Notes under the pieces: model-generated
Told to the model about the DNA's origin: nothing
The model's database searches: none
Seen by the model: only the letters and a program-made list of their open reading frames with translations
Assembly: GCF_018873765.1 (NCBI RefSeq)
Contig: NC_057919.1
Location: 22,546,698 to 22,610,697 of the forward strand
Direction of reading: 5' to 3'
Source of the DNA: Telopea speciosissima
Lineage: Eukaryota > Streptophyta > Magnoliopsida > Proteales > Proteaceae
Length of the DNA stretch: 64,000 bases
In this document: positions 22,471 through 30,693 of the stretch, one piece after another
Position numbering within the stretch: the stretch's first letter is position 1
Layout: every line of letters starts with the position of its first letter
Translations under genes and position numbers: made by a program

Positions 22471-23474
22471 TTGTCAAGCCAAAGGAAGGTCTGCCTCCCG
22501 TCGTCGATCCTGCAAGATATAGCGCCTCTGGCTATAAGCCTCACTTGGAGGATTCTACGCCAAACCCAGGAGGAGTCTGGAGAAGAGCTGACAGTCCAGA
22601 TGGAGTCTCTGCGGAGAAGCCCTACATACACCCAGGAAGTCCAAATGCTGGATTTGTTGGTGAGCAGCTTCCATAACAACTTTAAAGAACCAGCCAAGTT
22701 GACATCTTTTATCCTTCTGAGCCTAAGACCTCCTTCAGATTTGGGGGAGCAAAGGGAAGACCAGCTCTTGGGGTGGAGGAACCTAGCTGAATCCACACCT
22801 TTCCAAAGGAAATCACACATAATAGATTCGGCAGCCTTGATGGTTTCCTTAGGGAGGCCGAAAACACTGCTCCAATAGATGTAACAGGACTGGAGAACTG
22901 ATCTGATAAGCTCGAGGCGACCTGCATAGGATAAAAGTTTGGCTTTCCAAAGGTGCAGCCTCTTTCTGAGGAGGTCAAGGATGGGGATGCAGTGGTGGGC
23001 TGAGAGTCTGGCAGGGATGAGAGGGAGGCCAGGGTAACGGACAGGTAAGGTGCCAAGGGAAAAGCCTGTGATGGCGGAGAGGGAAGCTTTGGTGGTATTG
23101 GGAACCTCGGCCAGGAAGATTTGGGATTTAAGGAGGTTAATGTGAAGACCAGAAAGACCTTGGAAAAGGAGAAGGGAGGACATAATGGAGTCAAGGGAGG
23201 GAGGGTCAGCCTTAGAGAATATCATAAGGTCATCAGCGAAAGCAAGGTGAGTCAAGTTGGTGGGCTTACATTTAGGGATGGGGGAGATGAGGTGGAGGTA
23301 AGTTTTGGAATGAATACTACGGGAGAGGACCTCAAGGGAAACGCAAAAAAGGAAGGGGGAAAGGGGACAGCCTTGACGAATACTCGCCGAGGAGGAAAAG
23401 TAACCAGTAGGGCTGCCATTGAGGACGGACGGAGAAGCGAGGGGTGGAGATGCAAAAGTGGATCCAATTGACAA
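22128..23474 (-). pseudogene. LINE reverse transcriptase, palm and C-terminal part
   Basis: This frame has IRQGCPLSPFLFCVSLEVL and THLAFADDLMIF. The latter holds the catalytic FADD box of non-LTR reverse transcriptases, intact. It continues with GLPLIPARLS and KLLSYAGRLELIRSVLQS, typical of the thumb and connection region. It joins the upstream RT frame by a frameshift near 23430 and the zinc-binding frame by another near 22300. With these breaks no complete ORF2 protein is made. Confidence 0.88.
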
Positions 23475-24230
23475 AAGTGGGAGGGAAAGACATCTTGAGG
23501 AGGACTTGAGAGATGAAGTCCCAACGGATGCAGTCGAAGGCTTTGTGGATGTCTATCTTCAAAAGGGCGGAAGGGGAGATGGATTTACGGTGGAAGCCTC
23601 GAACAATTTCCTGGCAAAGGATAATGTTGTTCGTGATGCTTCGCCCGGAGATGAAGGCGGACTGGTTGGAGCTAACAAGGGAGTCGATGACCAGTTGAAG
23701 GCGGTTGGCAAGGATTTTGGCAATGAACTTGTATAGGAGGTTGCAGAGGGAGATGGGTCTGAATTCGGGCATGGAAGAGGCTCCAACAGATTTAGGGATG
23801 AGACAGAGAAAGGTGTGATTGATGCCACGGATCTGGTGGGGGTTGAAGAAAAAGCTCTTGATGCCACTAATGAGCTCTACACCTATGATATCCCAACAAG
23901 TGGAGAAGAATCCCATGCTGAAGCCGTCAGAACCAGGAGCTTTACAAGCCTTGTGGGAGCAGACAGCGGAGACAATCTCAAAGTCAGAGGGGATGGAGCA
24001 GAGGGAGCTGAAGAGATGAGAGGGAACAAATTTGTTGATGAGGTTATCCGGGATGGAGGAATGGGTGGAGGGGGGGCAAAAGATACTAGTGAAGTAGGCT
24101 ACAACTTCAGACTTGATGGCATCAACAGAGGAAAGGATCGAGCCATCAGAGGAGGTGAGAGAGAGAATGGAATTGGAGTTGGATCTGGCTTTGAGGGATT
24201 GGTGAAAGAAAGCTGTGTTTGAGTTGCCAA
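23332..24230 (-). pseudogene. LINE reverse transcriptase, fingers part
   Basis: This frame includes FLCLIPKSVGASSMPEFRP, ISLCNLLYKFIAKILANRL, SAFISGRSI and LLKIDIHKAFDCIRWDF, the conserved blocks of the N-terminal half of a LINE reverse transcriptase. The first catalytic aspartate (KID) is kept. It is out of frame with the endonuclease upstream, with the shift near 24230, and with the FADD-bearing frame downstream. Confidence 0.85.
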
Positions 24231-25349
24231 GCTCAAGCCATTTGACCGGGATTTTTGTTTGAGGAAACTCTCCTCTTGAGAGAGAGAGGAGGCCAGCTCA
24301 GAGGCAGCAAGGATCTCTTCCTCAGCGAGGAAGGAGTTGAGAGGGTTTGACTGGAGGTGAAGCTGAATGGAGGAGAGGGTGTCACGACAAGAGGAGACAC
24401 GGGAGGAGATATTTCCAAAAGTGAAGGAATTCCAGGATTTGAGGGCAGATTTGACATTTTTGAGTTTAAGAGAGAAGGCAAGGAGGGGGGAGGAGAAGGA
24501 CTGGACAGGAATATCCCAAGCAGCCTGAACAATAGGAAGGAATCCTGAATGGGAGGACCACATGTCAAAAAACTTGAAGGGTTTGGGGCCAAAGGAAAGG
24601 TAGGGGAGGACAAAGAGAGAGATGGGGGAATGGTTTGAGAGGCCTGGGCGGTCAAAGGCGGCATAAGAAGAGGGAAGGGATGAGAGCCAGGGGTCATTGA
24701 CGAGGACACGATCAAGCTTGCAAGCTATTCTGTCAAGGCCAGAGCGCTTGTTGTGCCAAGTAAACTCAGCACCCGACCATCTAAGGTCGTTTAGCCCAAC
24801 ATCCTCAAGGCAAGAATTGAAGGCGTCAACAGCTTGGAGATCTATGGGGGAACCACCCAACTTTTCTTGGCTACAGCGGACCACATTGAAGTCACCACCC
24901 ATGCCGCAGGGAGCAGAACCAACGAACAGAGAAAGGGAATGGATATCGTCCCAGAGGGGGAGCCGATCCAGGGGACGATTAAAAGCATAGACCAAGGTGA
25001 AAAAGAGGAGATGATTGTGAAGATGGTCAGAGATGTTAAGATGAAGGTATTGGGGGGAGGGGGAGGCGGAGGAGATCGAAATATGAAAAACGAAGGGATC
25101 CCAAAGAACCCAGATTCGGCTGTTAGGAGAGTGGGTGTAGTTGGAGAGGAAAGACCAAGAGGGGGTTATAGAGTGAGCAATGCGAGAGGAGTTGGGTTCA
25201 AGAACCTTTGTTTCAAGGAGGCAGCAGAGGGAGGATTTGGAGGATTTGATACGGTCACGAATCTCAGCTTGTTTAGCCGGGGCGTTGAGGCCGCGGACAT
25301 TCCAGATGGTCCAAGGGCTCATGAGCAAAGGGGGGGAGGGGGCAACCAA
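24099..25349 (-). pseudogene. LINE apurinic-like endonuclease domain
   Basis: The frame opens MVAPSPP and then has WNVRGLNAPAKQAEI, LLETKV, GGDFNVV and DRIACKLDRVLVNDPWL. This is the exonuclease-endonuclease-phosphatase fold used by L1-type elements to nick target DNA. The final catalytic motif, normally SDH, reads GLSNHSPI, so the aspartate is asparagine (AAC). The tail after about 24230 is out-of-frame sequence caused by a frameshift. The protein is probably inactive. Confidence 0.85.
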
Positions 25350-25617
25350 CCAGCAGTGGAACTAACCCGAGACCCCGGGGGGACACTACGAGGCCTCAAG
25401 CGGTACTCTCTCAAAGGTGGGAAGCAAACCAGAGGGGAGGAGGGGGAGGAAGGGATCAAGGAATGCAGAGGGCCCTGGGCCAGGGTGAGACCAGCCGAGG
25501 GGCCAGGGGCCAGGGGCAAGTTCGTTAAGGTTCGGCCAAGGGAGGTAAGGTGAAGTGGGATAAGTTAAATGGGCTTGGTGGGTGGGGTTTATTAAGTGGG
25601 TTGGTTGTTGGGTCGGG

Positions 25618-25996
25618 TCAGACTTGGAGTTGGCTTGAGATGGGACAAAAGGGGGGATGTGGTAGGTAGGTGGGACACGTGGCGAGGGGTTGGTTAAAAG
25701 GTGTTCCGTAGTCGGATGAGAGGATCTGAAAGGTGGAGAAAGGGTTTGGGTTATAGGGTATAAAGTGGGCGCCTGCACAACGGAGTCGCAGCGCAAGCAG
25801 GCCTCGAGAGGAGCAGGTGGGCTGCAGAGTCACCATCTTCGCTGAGATCGAGGGATTGAAGAATCGCAAATCGATTGTGGTCAACGTCAGAAGATCTGCG
25901 TGGGTAGGTGGGCATCAGGAGAGCCGCCATGGTTGGGAACCTCATTGGAGTCACCGGACTTTTTCCGGCGACGATTTCTTGCTTTTTTCCGGCCAC
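25618..25996 (-). pseudogene. Short ORF1-like remnant of the LINE
   Basis: The first frame of the LINE encodes MAGKKQEIVAGKSPV and then NRFAILQSLDLSED, which resembles the C-terminal end of plant LINE ORF1 proteins. The gag-like and zinc-knuckle parts of a normal ORF1 are absent. The frame then runs into Pro-rich sequence and is broken. It may be a 5' deletion or a reduced ORF1. Confidence 0.45.
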
Positions 25997-26220
25997 CCTG
26001 CTTCGAAGGAGAAGCTATTTCCAAGTTTTGAACCCGCAACCAACAGGTTGCATTAGCGCAACTCAACTGTTACACCAAGGCTCACCCACAAGGCAGTTAA
26101 GGACTCTTAATTTCCTTGACTAACTCAAAGTCTAATTTAGGATAAGATAAATCCCTATCCAACTATTGCTAATATGGGACCTATTAATGAAATAATTTCC
26201 ATGCACCCCTTAAAACCCTA

Positions 26221-26819
26221 CTTTTGGGTTTTATATTTTAGCCCATTACAACAATAAATCCCAAAAACTAAAGCCCAACCCAAACCAATACTAAAACCTG
26301 CCCCAAATTTAAACTGAGCCTTAAACCGGGTATGCATTATTCCCTCCTTGTTAGGAAAGACTCGAGGACGAGTCTTAACGTGAGGACAAATCTCCACTAC
26401 TCGATCAACATCTATAATCACCAACTTTGATGGTATGATGATCCAAGGTATCTCACGATCAAAATCAGCAACAATCGGCTTCCTCACTTCCAAGATTTGT
26501 GGGGGAAGAAGGAAATCAACGGTCTCAATCTCTTCAAATTGTGTTTCCTATATTGGAATCATCTCTTAATGATCATTGAGGTCTTCTGCTGTTGGATCTT
26601 CTTCCACTTTTGATTCGTTTTCTGAAGCTTCTGTCATACCCAGCACTTTATCACATAGACGTTTAGTATTATCGGCAAACTCTCGAAAACTCGATTGTAG
26701 ATCAAGAAGTCTTCTCGAATCTCTCTGTACTTCTTTCCATGCGAAGTTGAAGTACAAGAATTTGAGATTCAAGTAAATCATAATCAATCGTCATAAGATT
26801 TTTGGCTTTGATACCAAGT
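26221..26819 (-). other. Internal region of the host LTR element with gag-like remnants
   Basis: Two minus-strand open stretches are present. One at 26566-26787 includes LDLQSSFREFADNTKRL, which resembles an N-terminal gag helix. The other, up to 26493, includes VVEICPHVKTRPRVFPN. Neither is a recognisable full domain. Block B lacks most of this region (about 26311-26755). The minus-strand primer-binding site TTGGTATCAAAGCC is at 26804-26817, next to the 5' LTR. Confidence 0.5.
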
Positions 26820-27582
26820 TGATGCAGATCGATCAGATCTAATGATCTGATTGACTAGCAGGTAATGAGCCTACAAATGGTATGGAAGAGATTTCAATCT
26901 GATGGCTAGATATGGGCAGATTTGAATATAGATCTAACATTCAGAATTTAATATGGAACTAAAAGATCTTAATAACTAATCTCCAGAATTTAAATCAGTC
27001 ACAAATAGGAAAGCATTTTATTATAATGAGGTATTGAGGTGGAGAAAAAGAGAGAGAAAGGATGGTAAATGTGTGTGAAGAGAAGGAGGGAAGAGAAAAA
27101 TCTTTCCTTAAAAATGGATCTGAAGTTTTTAACAAGTTTATGGAATAGAGAGAAGTGAAAGGGGGAAAAATTAGGAGAGAAAGGAGAAAATTGGGAGAAA
27201 ACTTCTCAAAATGGGGGAAGAGAGAACTAATGAAAGAAGTAATGAGAGAAAACCGTGGGGGTGAAGGGCAGAAGAAATAAAGGGAGAGAGAGTCCGTTGC
27301 CAAACTGAGAGAAAAGAGAGAAGATCCAGCTCTCAAATTTCCAAACAAACAACTCAATCCAATAATTCCAAATCGCATAGCAAGGGTTGGTTACATTGCT
27401 TATTTATAAAACCAGAATTAGAATCTCCTAGAATGACTCAACTGCTAAGACTTTCTTAACTAGACAGTTAAGGAATCTAAAGTTTCTCAACTAACTTAGT
27501 ATAAAATAAATCCCTATTCAACTATCACAACATAGGACCCACTAATACAACAATAATTTTCGTGCACCCCCTTAATATCCCA
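26820..27582 (-). repeat. 5' LTR of the host element (uninterrupted)
   Basis: A 763-bp LTR with TG...CA ends on the minus strand. It matches the pieces of the interrupted partner at 11199-26220 and both LTRs at 47527-49374. Confidence 0.75.
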
Positions 27583-29894
27583 CTTTTGTCAATGGATGGC
27601 TGCACTTTCTAGTACTAGTACATGTAGTATGGATCGGGACTAGGGTTTACTAATTCTTTCAGTTGATTTACTTAGCCTTTGAGGATCTGCATGAAGTGGA
27701 TAGCCCCCAAGAACACTAGTAAATGAGAACCATCAGGTGATGATGTGTCATTATCCTCACATGATGATGTAGGAAACCTCATGATGTGTCATTATCCTCA
27801 CATGATGATGTAGGAAAGCTAGAAGCCCAAGTCCAAGGTGTCAGAGATGTTATGGATGTCTTCTGCTGGAGTGATTAGAATTGAGGGATGTTGCAAAATT
27901 CTGGAGAGCTAAAATACTTATCCAATAAAAAAAAAAAAAGAGGATCTCAACTTTAAGTCAGAATGGTTTAGCCTGACTTCTTAACTCTGTGATTTTTCTT
28001 TCTTTCCAGGTTGTCTCTAGATCTGGGTGAATCAATCTTAACTGAATGTGTTGACAGTAAGAGAAAAGTTCACCCTACATGAGTCCTAACTGAATTTTGG
28101 GCGGCAAAAAAAAGTCACAGGTGAGGAATGGATGGGGGGGGGGGTGTTTGATGATAGCAAATACTTCCCACCCTTCTTCATTATCCTCCCCTGAGTTCTC
28201 AGTCTATCTTTTCCCCTCTATTTCATTTGTTTTAAATAGACGGGTTGAAGAAGGCCACAACAGGGTGGGTTTTCCTTTCTTTTACCCCCTTAGTCATTTT
28301 CTTTTCCTTCCCCCCTCCCCCCTCTCCACCCCCTTTTTCAAATGGACAAAGAGTAGCAGGCTAAAGTCCCAATAAGCAGAGGAGAAAGGATCTGACTGTG
28401 ATCGAGTGGAGCTATTTTCTTATTGTTTCTCTCTTTTAATTTTAATTAAAGGTTTGGGCCTTCTGCAACTTTTTTGATCATTTACCAGAATGCAATTACC
28501 AGTTATTGGAGGGGGAGGCAGGGATTAAAAATCCTAATTATGTATAAGATCTACTTAGGGGGAACACAGATAAGGGATACTAACAGTTTAGGGTTTTCTT
28601 GAATGATGGGGAGGGGTTTCTTTTCACAATCTTCTGTTTTAATCTTTCTTCACAATCTTGTGCTGGGGGAGAGCCAGATGGAATGGTTGTGAGACACAAG
28701 TTTATAATGTTTCAGGCTGCCGTTAAGTGTCTTTTAAATCACAGTGAAGATGCAAGAATCAGTGGTCAAGAACTTGAGCTAAAGTATTGATTGTTTAGCT
28801 CAAGTTCTTTGCTATGTAACTCACTAGTTAATGGTAACATACTTTTGTAAGAAAACTGCTTGGAAGGTGGCATACATTCAGAGGAGTATGAAGGAATAAT
28901 TAGGGATTCTGAGAATGCTTCTCTCTTTTTTTTTTTTTTTTTTTTTTTTCTGGTTATGATGGTGTGTGCGTATTGCCTTAGGCAAACTGTTGATGTTTCA
29001 GGTTATGTAAAGGGGATTCCAAACATAGGTAAGATGCAAAAATCAATGATCGAGTATGATCACTTGAGCGAAAATATTGATGTTTGGGGGGGGGGGGCAT
29101 GATATCAGATTATCAGTTTTTAATTTATAATGGTACTTTGTTTGCAACGTGTTAGAATGGTGATATACTGTCTGGTCCAAACTAGGAGTATATCACACGG
29201 CAATCAGGAGATGGAGACCTAGGTTAATTCTCAATGTAATTGGACGTGGCAAGAAACCAGTTTGTGTGAATTCTGTTGTCTGTTAGCCTTTTGTTACTTC
29301 ACCACTCAAATGAATTGCAAGTCCAGCATCCAGATTTTCCAATTAATGCCGATGTTGTCTTTTCTTTTAAATGAATATTTTCTTAGAGTTCTCGTATTCT
29401 GGATTGGTTGCTTTTTTTGACTATGTAATAATGTGACTTTTTTTTTTTTCTTCTCATGATAAGCAGGACTGAGGTTGGAGACTGTTCCAGGGACCCTGAA
29501 ACTTTGAGTATTTTTTTTCCCTGAAATTTTTATCAAAATTTGTTGAGTTTGGAAGATTTAGTTCTCTACTCCTGTGTTTGCTTTTAGCCATACTACCAAA
29601 GGTTACCTGAAAGGATTAACATTTTATTGGATATGCCTTCAAATATGATGCCAACTCGGTAGCTTTTTAGTTTTGGAATTGGAAAATCTAAAGGAACTAA
29701 ATGCATTTCAGCTGTATAAATTGTTTTTTTTTTTAATTTAAATTAAATTTGATTCCCAAGATGTATCTATTAACATGGTTTAATATTATATGTCAGAGGT
29801 ATAAAATAATAGATATATTTTCATTAAAAAAAGTTATGTCCAGATGATAATCTTCGGAAAAAAAATCCCTCTGCAGTGCCTTAATCTTGTGATG
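27583..29894. other. Conserved tail of block A, possible Mic10 3' sequence
   Basis: About 2.3 kb, collinear with 50885-53400. It contains two splice-acceptor-like sites in phase with Mic10 exon 2. One is TTTCTTTCCAG before 28010 (adding VVSRSG and a stop). The other is AATGTTTCAG before 28716 (adding 24 residues, stop at 28788-28790). If either were used, Mic10-A would have an intron of about 25 kb full of transposons. Near the second site lies a hairpin: CAAGAACTTGAGCTA and its inverse TAGCTCAAGTTCTTTG. A 25-base T run is at about 28926-28950. Confidence 0.4.
27741..27821. repeat. 41-bp direct tandem duplication
   Basis: The unit begins TGATGTGTCATTATCCTCAC and occurs at 27741-27781 and again from 27782, with almost no change. 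Block B has the same duplication near 50978-51055 with more differences, so it predates the segmental duplication. Confidence 0.8.
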
Positions 29895-30050
29895 CCTTGC
29901 AGTTCAGGCTTGAGAGTTCGACATGTGGAAGATGCGACATCCAACGGTGCCAAGCTCTAGAAGAAAGAAAGAAAAAAAAATGTTAGTTGAGTTCGCACTG
30001 TTGGATGAAGCATCTACCGTGTGTCGAGCTCTCAGGCCCGAACTGCAAGG
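29895..30050. mobile_element. MITE with about 60-bp inverted ends, copy A
   Basis: The left end CCTTGCAGTTCAGGC pairs with the right end GCCCGAACTGCAAGG. Pairing continues inward through GAGAGTTCGACA, AAGATGC and CATCCAAC for about 60 bases per arm. The paralogue is 53401-53556. No target duplication is clear. Confidence 0.75.
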
Positions 30051-30345
30051 CAACACCGGGAAGAAGCTCCTATGAAAAGCTTGCTAATTATGAACTTGGC
30101 AACTTCTCCAAATACCGCACATGCTATCCTCTGCTTTATTATCCCTAACGTCTACTTGCACCTGCAAGCACGTCCAAGAAAGGTGTGCTTATTTCTTTCT
30201 CAACCCTCCTTGGGATGGGAGAGACGAAAGATTTCAACCTTCCTCTTAAATGTTTTAAGAGAAACTAAATGAAGGAGAGATTAATTGCAGGGAATAGAGA
30301 TTGCAGTAACTTTTGATGAACATGCTACAACGTGAATAAAATTCT

Positions 30346-30693
30346 CCATGGTTAAAATCCATTGGGCAAATCCACCATAACCATCTGGTCCGACTTCTGA
30401 GCTAGTGCTTTGAACATTCTAGGCAGGTTCTTGTTTATGATTTCATGGAGAATGGTTCTTGTTAAGAAAACAACGCCCACAATTTTCATCACAAGCAATG
30501 TTTTATAAAAGTGATACAGAGAAGCAAAGATGTTTTGTGGAATGAGGAATCCAGAATCTTATAGAAGGTTAAATTAAACCTTTAAAAAAATCCTTAAGAA
30601 ATAGATAAAGATAGGACGTGAATTGAGAATGACTTGCACACATGATATATAATTGAAGAAGATATAGGTGGTTACAAAGTGGGCTAAATGAAC
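30346..30693. other. Single-copy spacer between the duplications
   Basis: Non-coding sequence with no match elsewhere in the window and no recognised feature. It follows the end of block A homology. Confidence 0.5.

Larger units (their letters stand above)
21571..25993 (-). mobile_element. L1-type LINE, full reverse transcriptase region, defective
   Basis: The minus strand carries, in order, an ORF1-like start near 25996, an endonuclease frame, reverse transcriptase, an RT-type zinc-binding domain, a short 3' end (TAATTAAATTTTTATTCATCC) and an A tail (the T run at 21571-21579). The insertion splits an Au SINE exactly between CAGCCTT and ACCCTGCTTCG, with no clear target duplication. Block B lacks the LINE. 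At least three frameshifts and one active-site substitution make it non-autonomous. Confidence 0.88.
17155..26090 (-). mobile_element. Au-like SINE in the host LTR, split by LINE and TR-GAG
   Basis: The two SINE parts are about 17155-17227 (minus-strand 3' end, with CCAATGCATGAGGCTCCC) and about 25994-26090 (minus-strand 5' end, with GAACCCGCAACC and CACCAAGGCTCACCC). Joined, they match the uninterrupted SINE at 48155-48325 in block B. Its target duplication is around CAGTTAA on both sides (near 17150 and 26093). Confidence 0.8.
11199..26220 (-). repeat. 3' LTR of the host element, heavily interrupted
   Basis: LTR sequence survives as 11199-11314, about 16636-17154 and about 26090-26220. The pieces align in order with the right-hand LTR at 26820-27582, for example TATGGAAGAGAT, AAGCATTTGAATATAATGAGG and CATTACTTATTTATA. 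The uninterrupted block B version is 47527-48455, which carries only the SINE. Confidence 0.75.
11199..27582 (-). mobile_element. Non-autonomous LTR element hosting nested insertions (copy A)
   Basis: On the minus strand a 5' LTR (27582 down to 26820) starts TGGGATATTAAG and ends CTGCATCA. A primer-binding site TTGGTATCAAAGCC follows, matching initiator tRNA-Met. A short internal region comes next, and then a 3' LTR (26220 down to 11199, ending CCGCATCA). The 3' LTR is split by a 5.3-kb element (11315-16635) and by a SINE that is itself split by a LINE and a TR-GAG element. Without these the LTRs are about 0.75 kb and the element about 2.1 kb. No polymerase genes are present. I found no convincing flanking duplication. 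The block B copy is 47527-49374. Confidence 0.75.
537..30345. repeat. Segmental duplication, block A
   Basis: From about 537 (TGTGATCCC) to about 30345 the sequence can be followed collinearly in block B (about 33197/36268 to 53935). This includes both Mic10 exons, their introns, an Au SINE, a Pack-type element, a non-autonomous LTR element and a terminal MITE. By eye the non-coding parts differ by a few percent. Block A is about 10 kb longer than block B, mostly because of the insertions at 11315-16635 and 17228-25993. Homology ends near GAACATGCTACAA (about 30330 in A, about 53920 in B), after which the sequences diverge abruptly. Confidence 0.9.

Noticed and set aside
22423..25553. Plus-strand frames up to 239 codons opposite the LINE
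   Set aside because: They are antisense shadows of the endonuclease and reverse transcriptase coding strand and show no domain.
28010..28030. Six-codon terminal exon for Mic10
   Set aside because: The acceptor AG is lost in block B, and it would need a 24-kb intron; kept only as an alternative.
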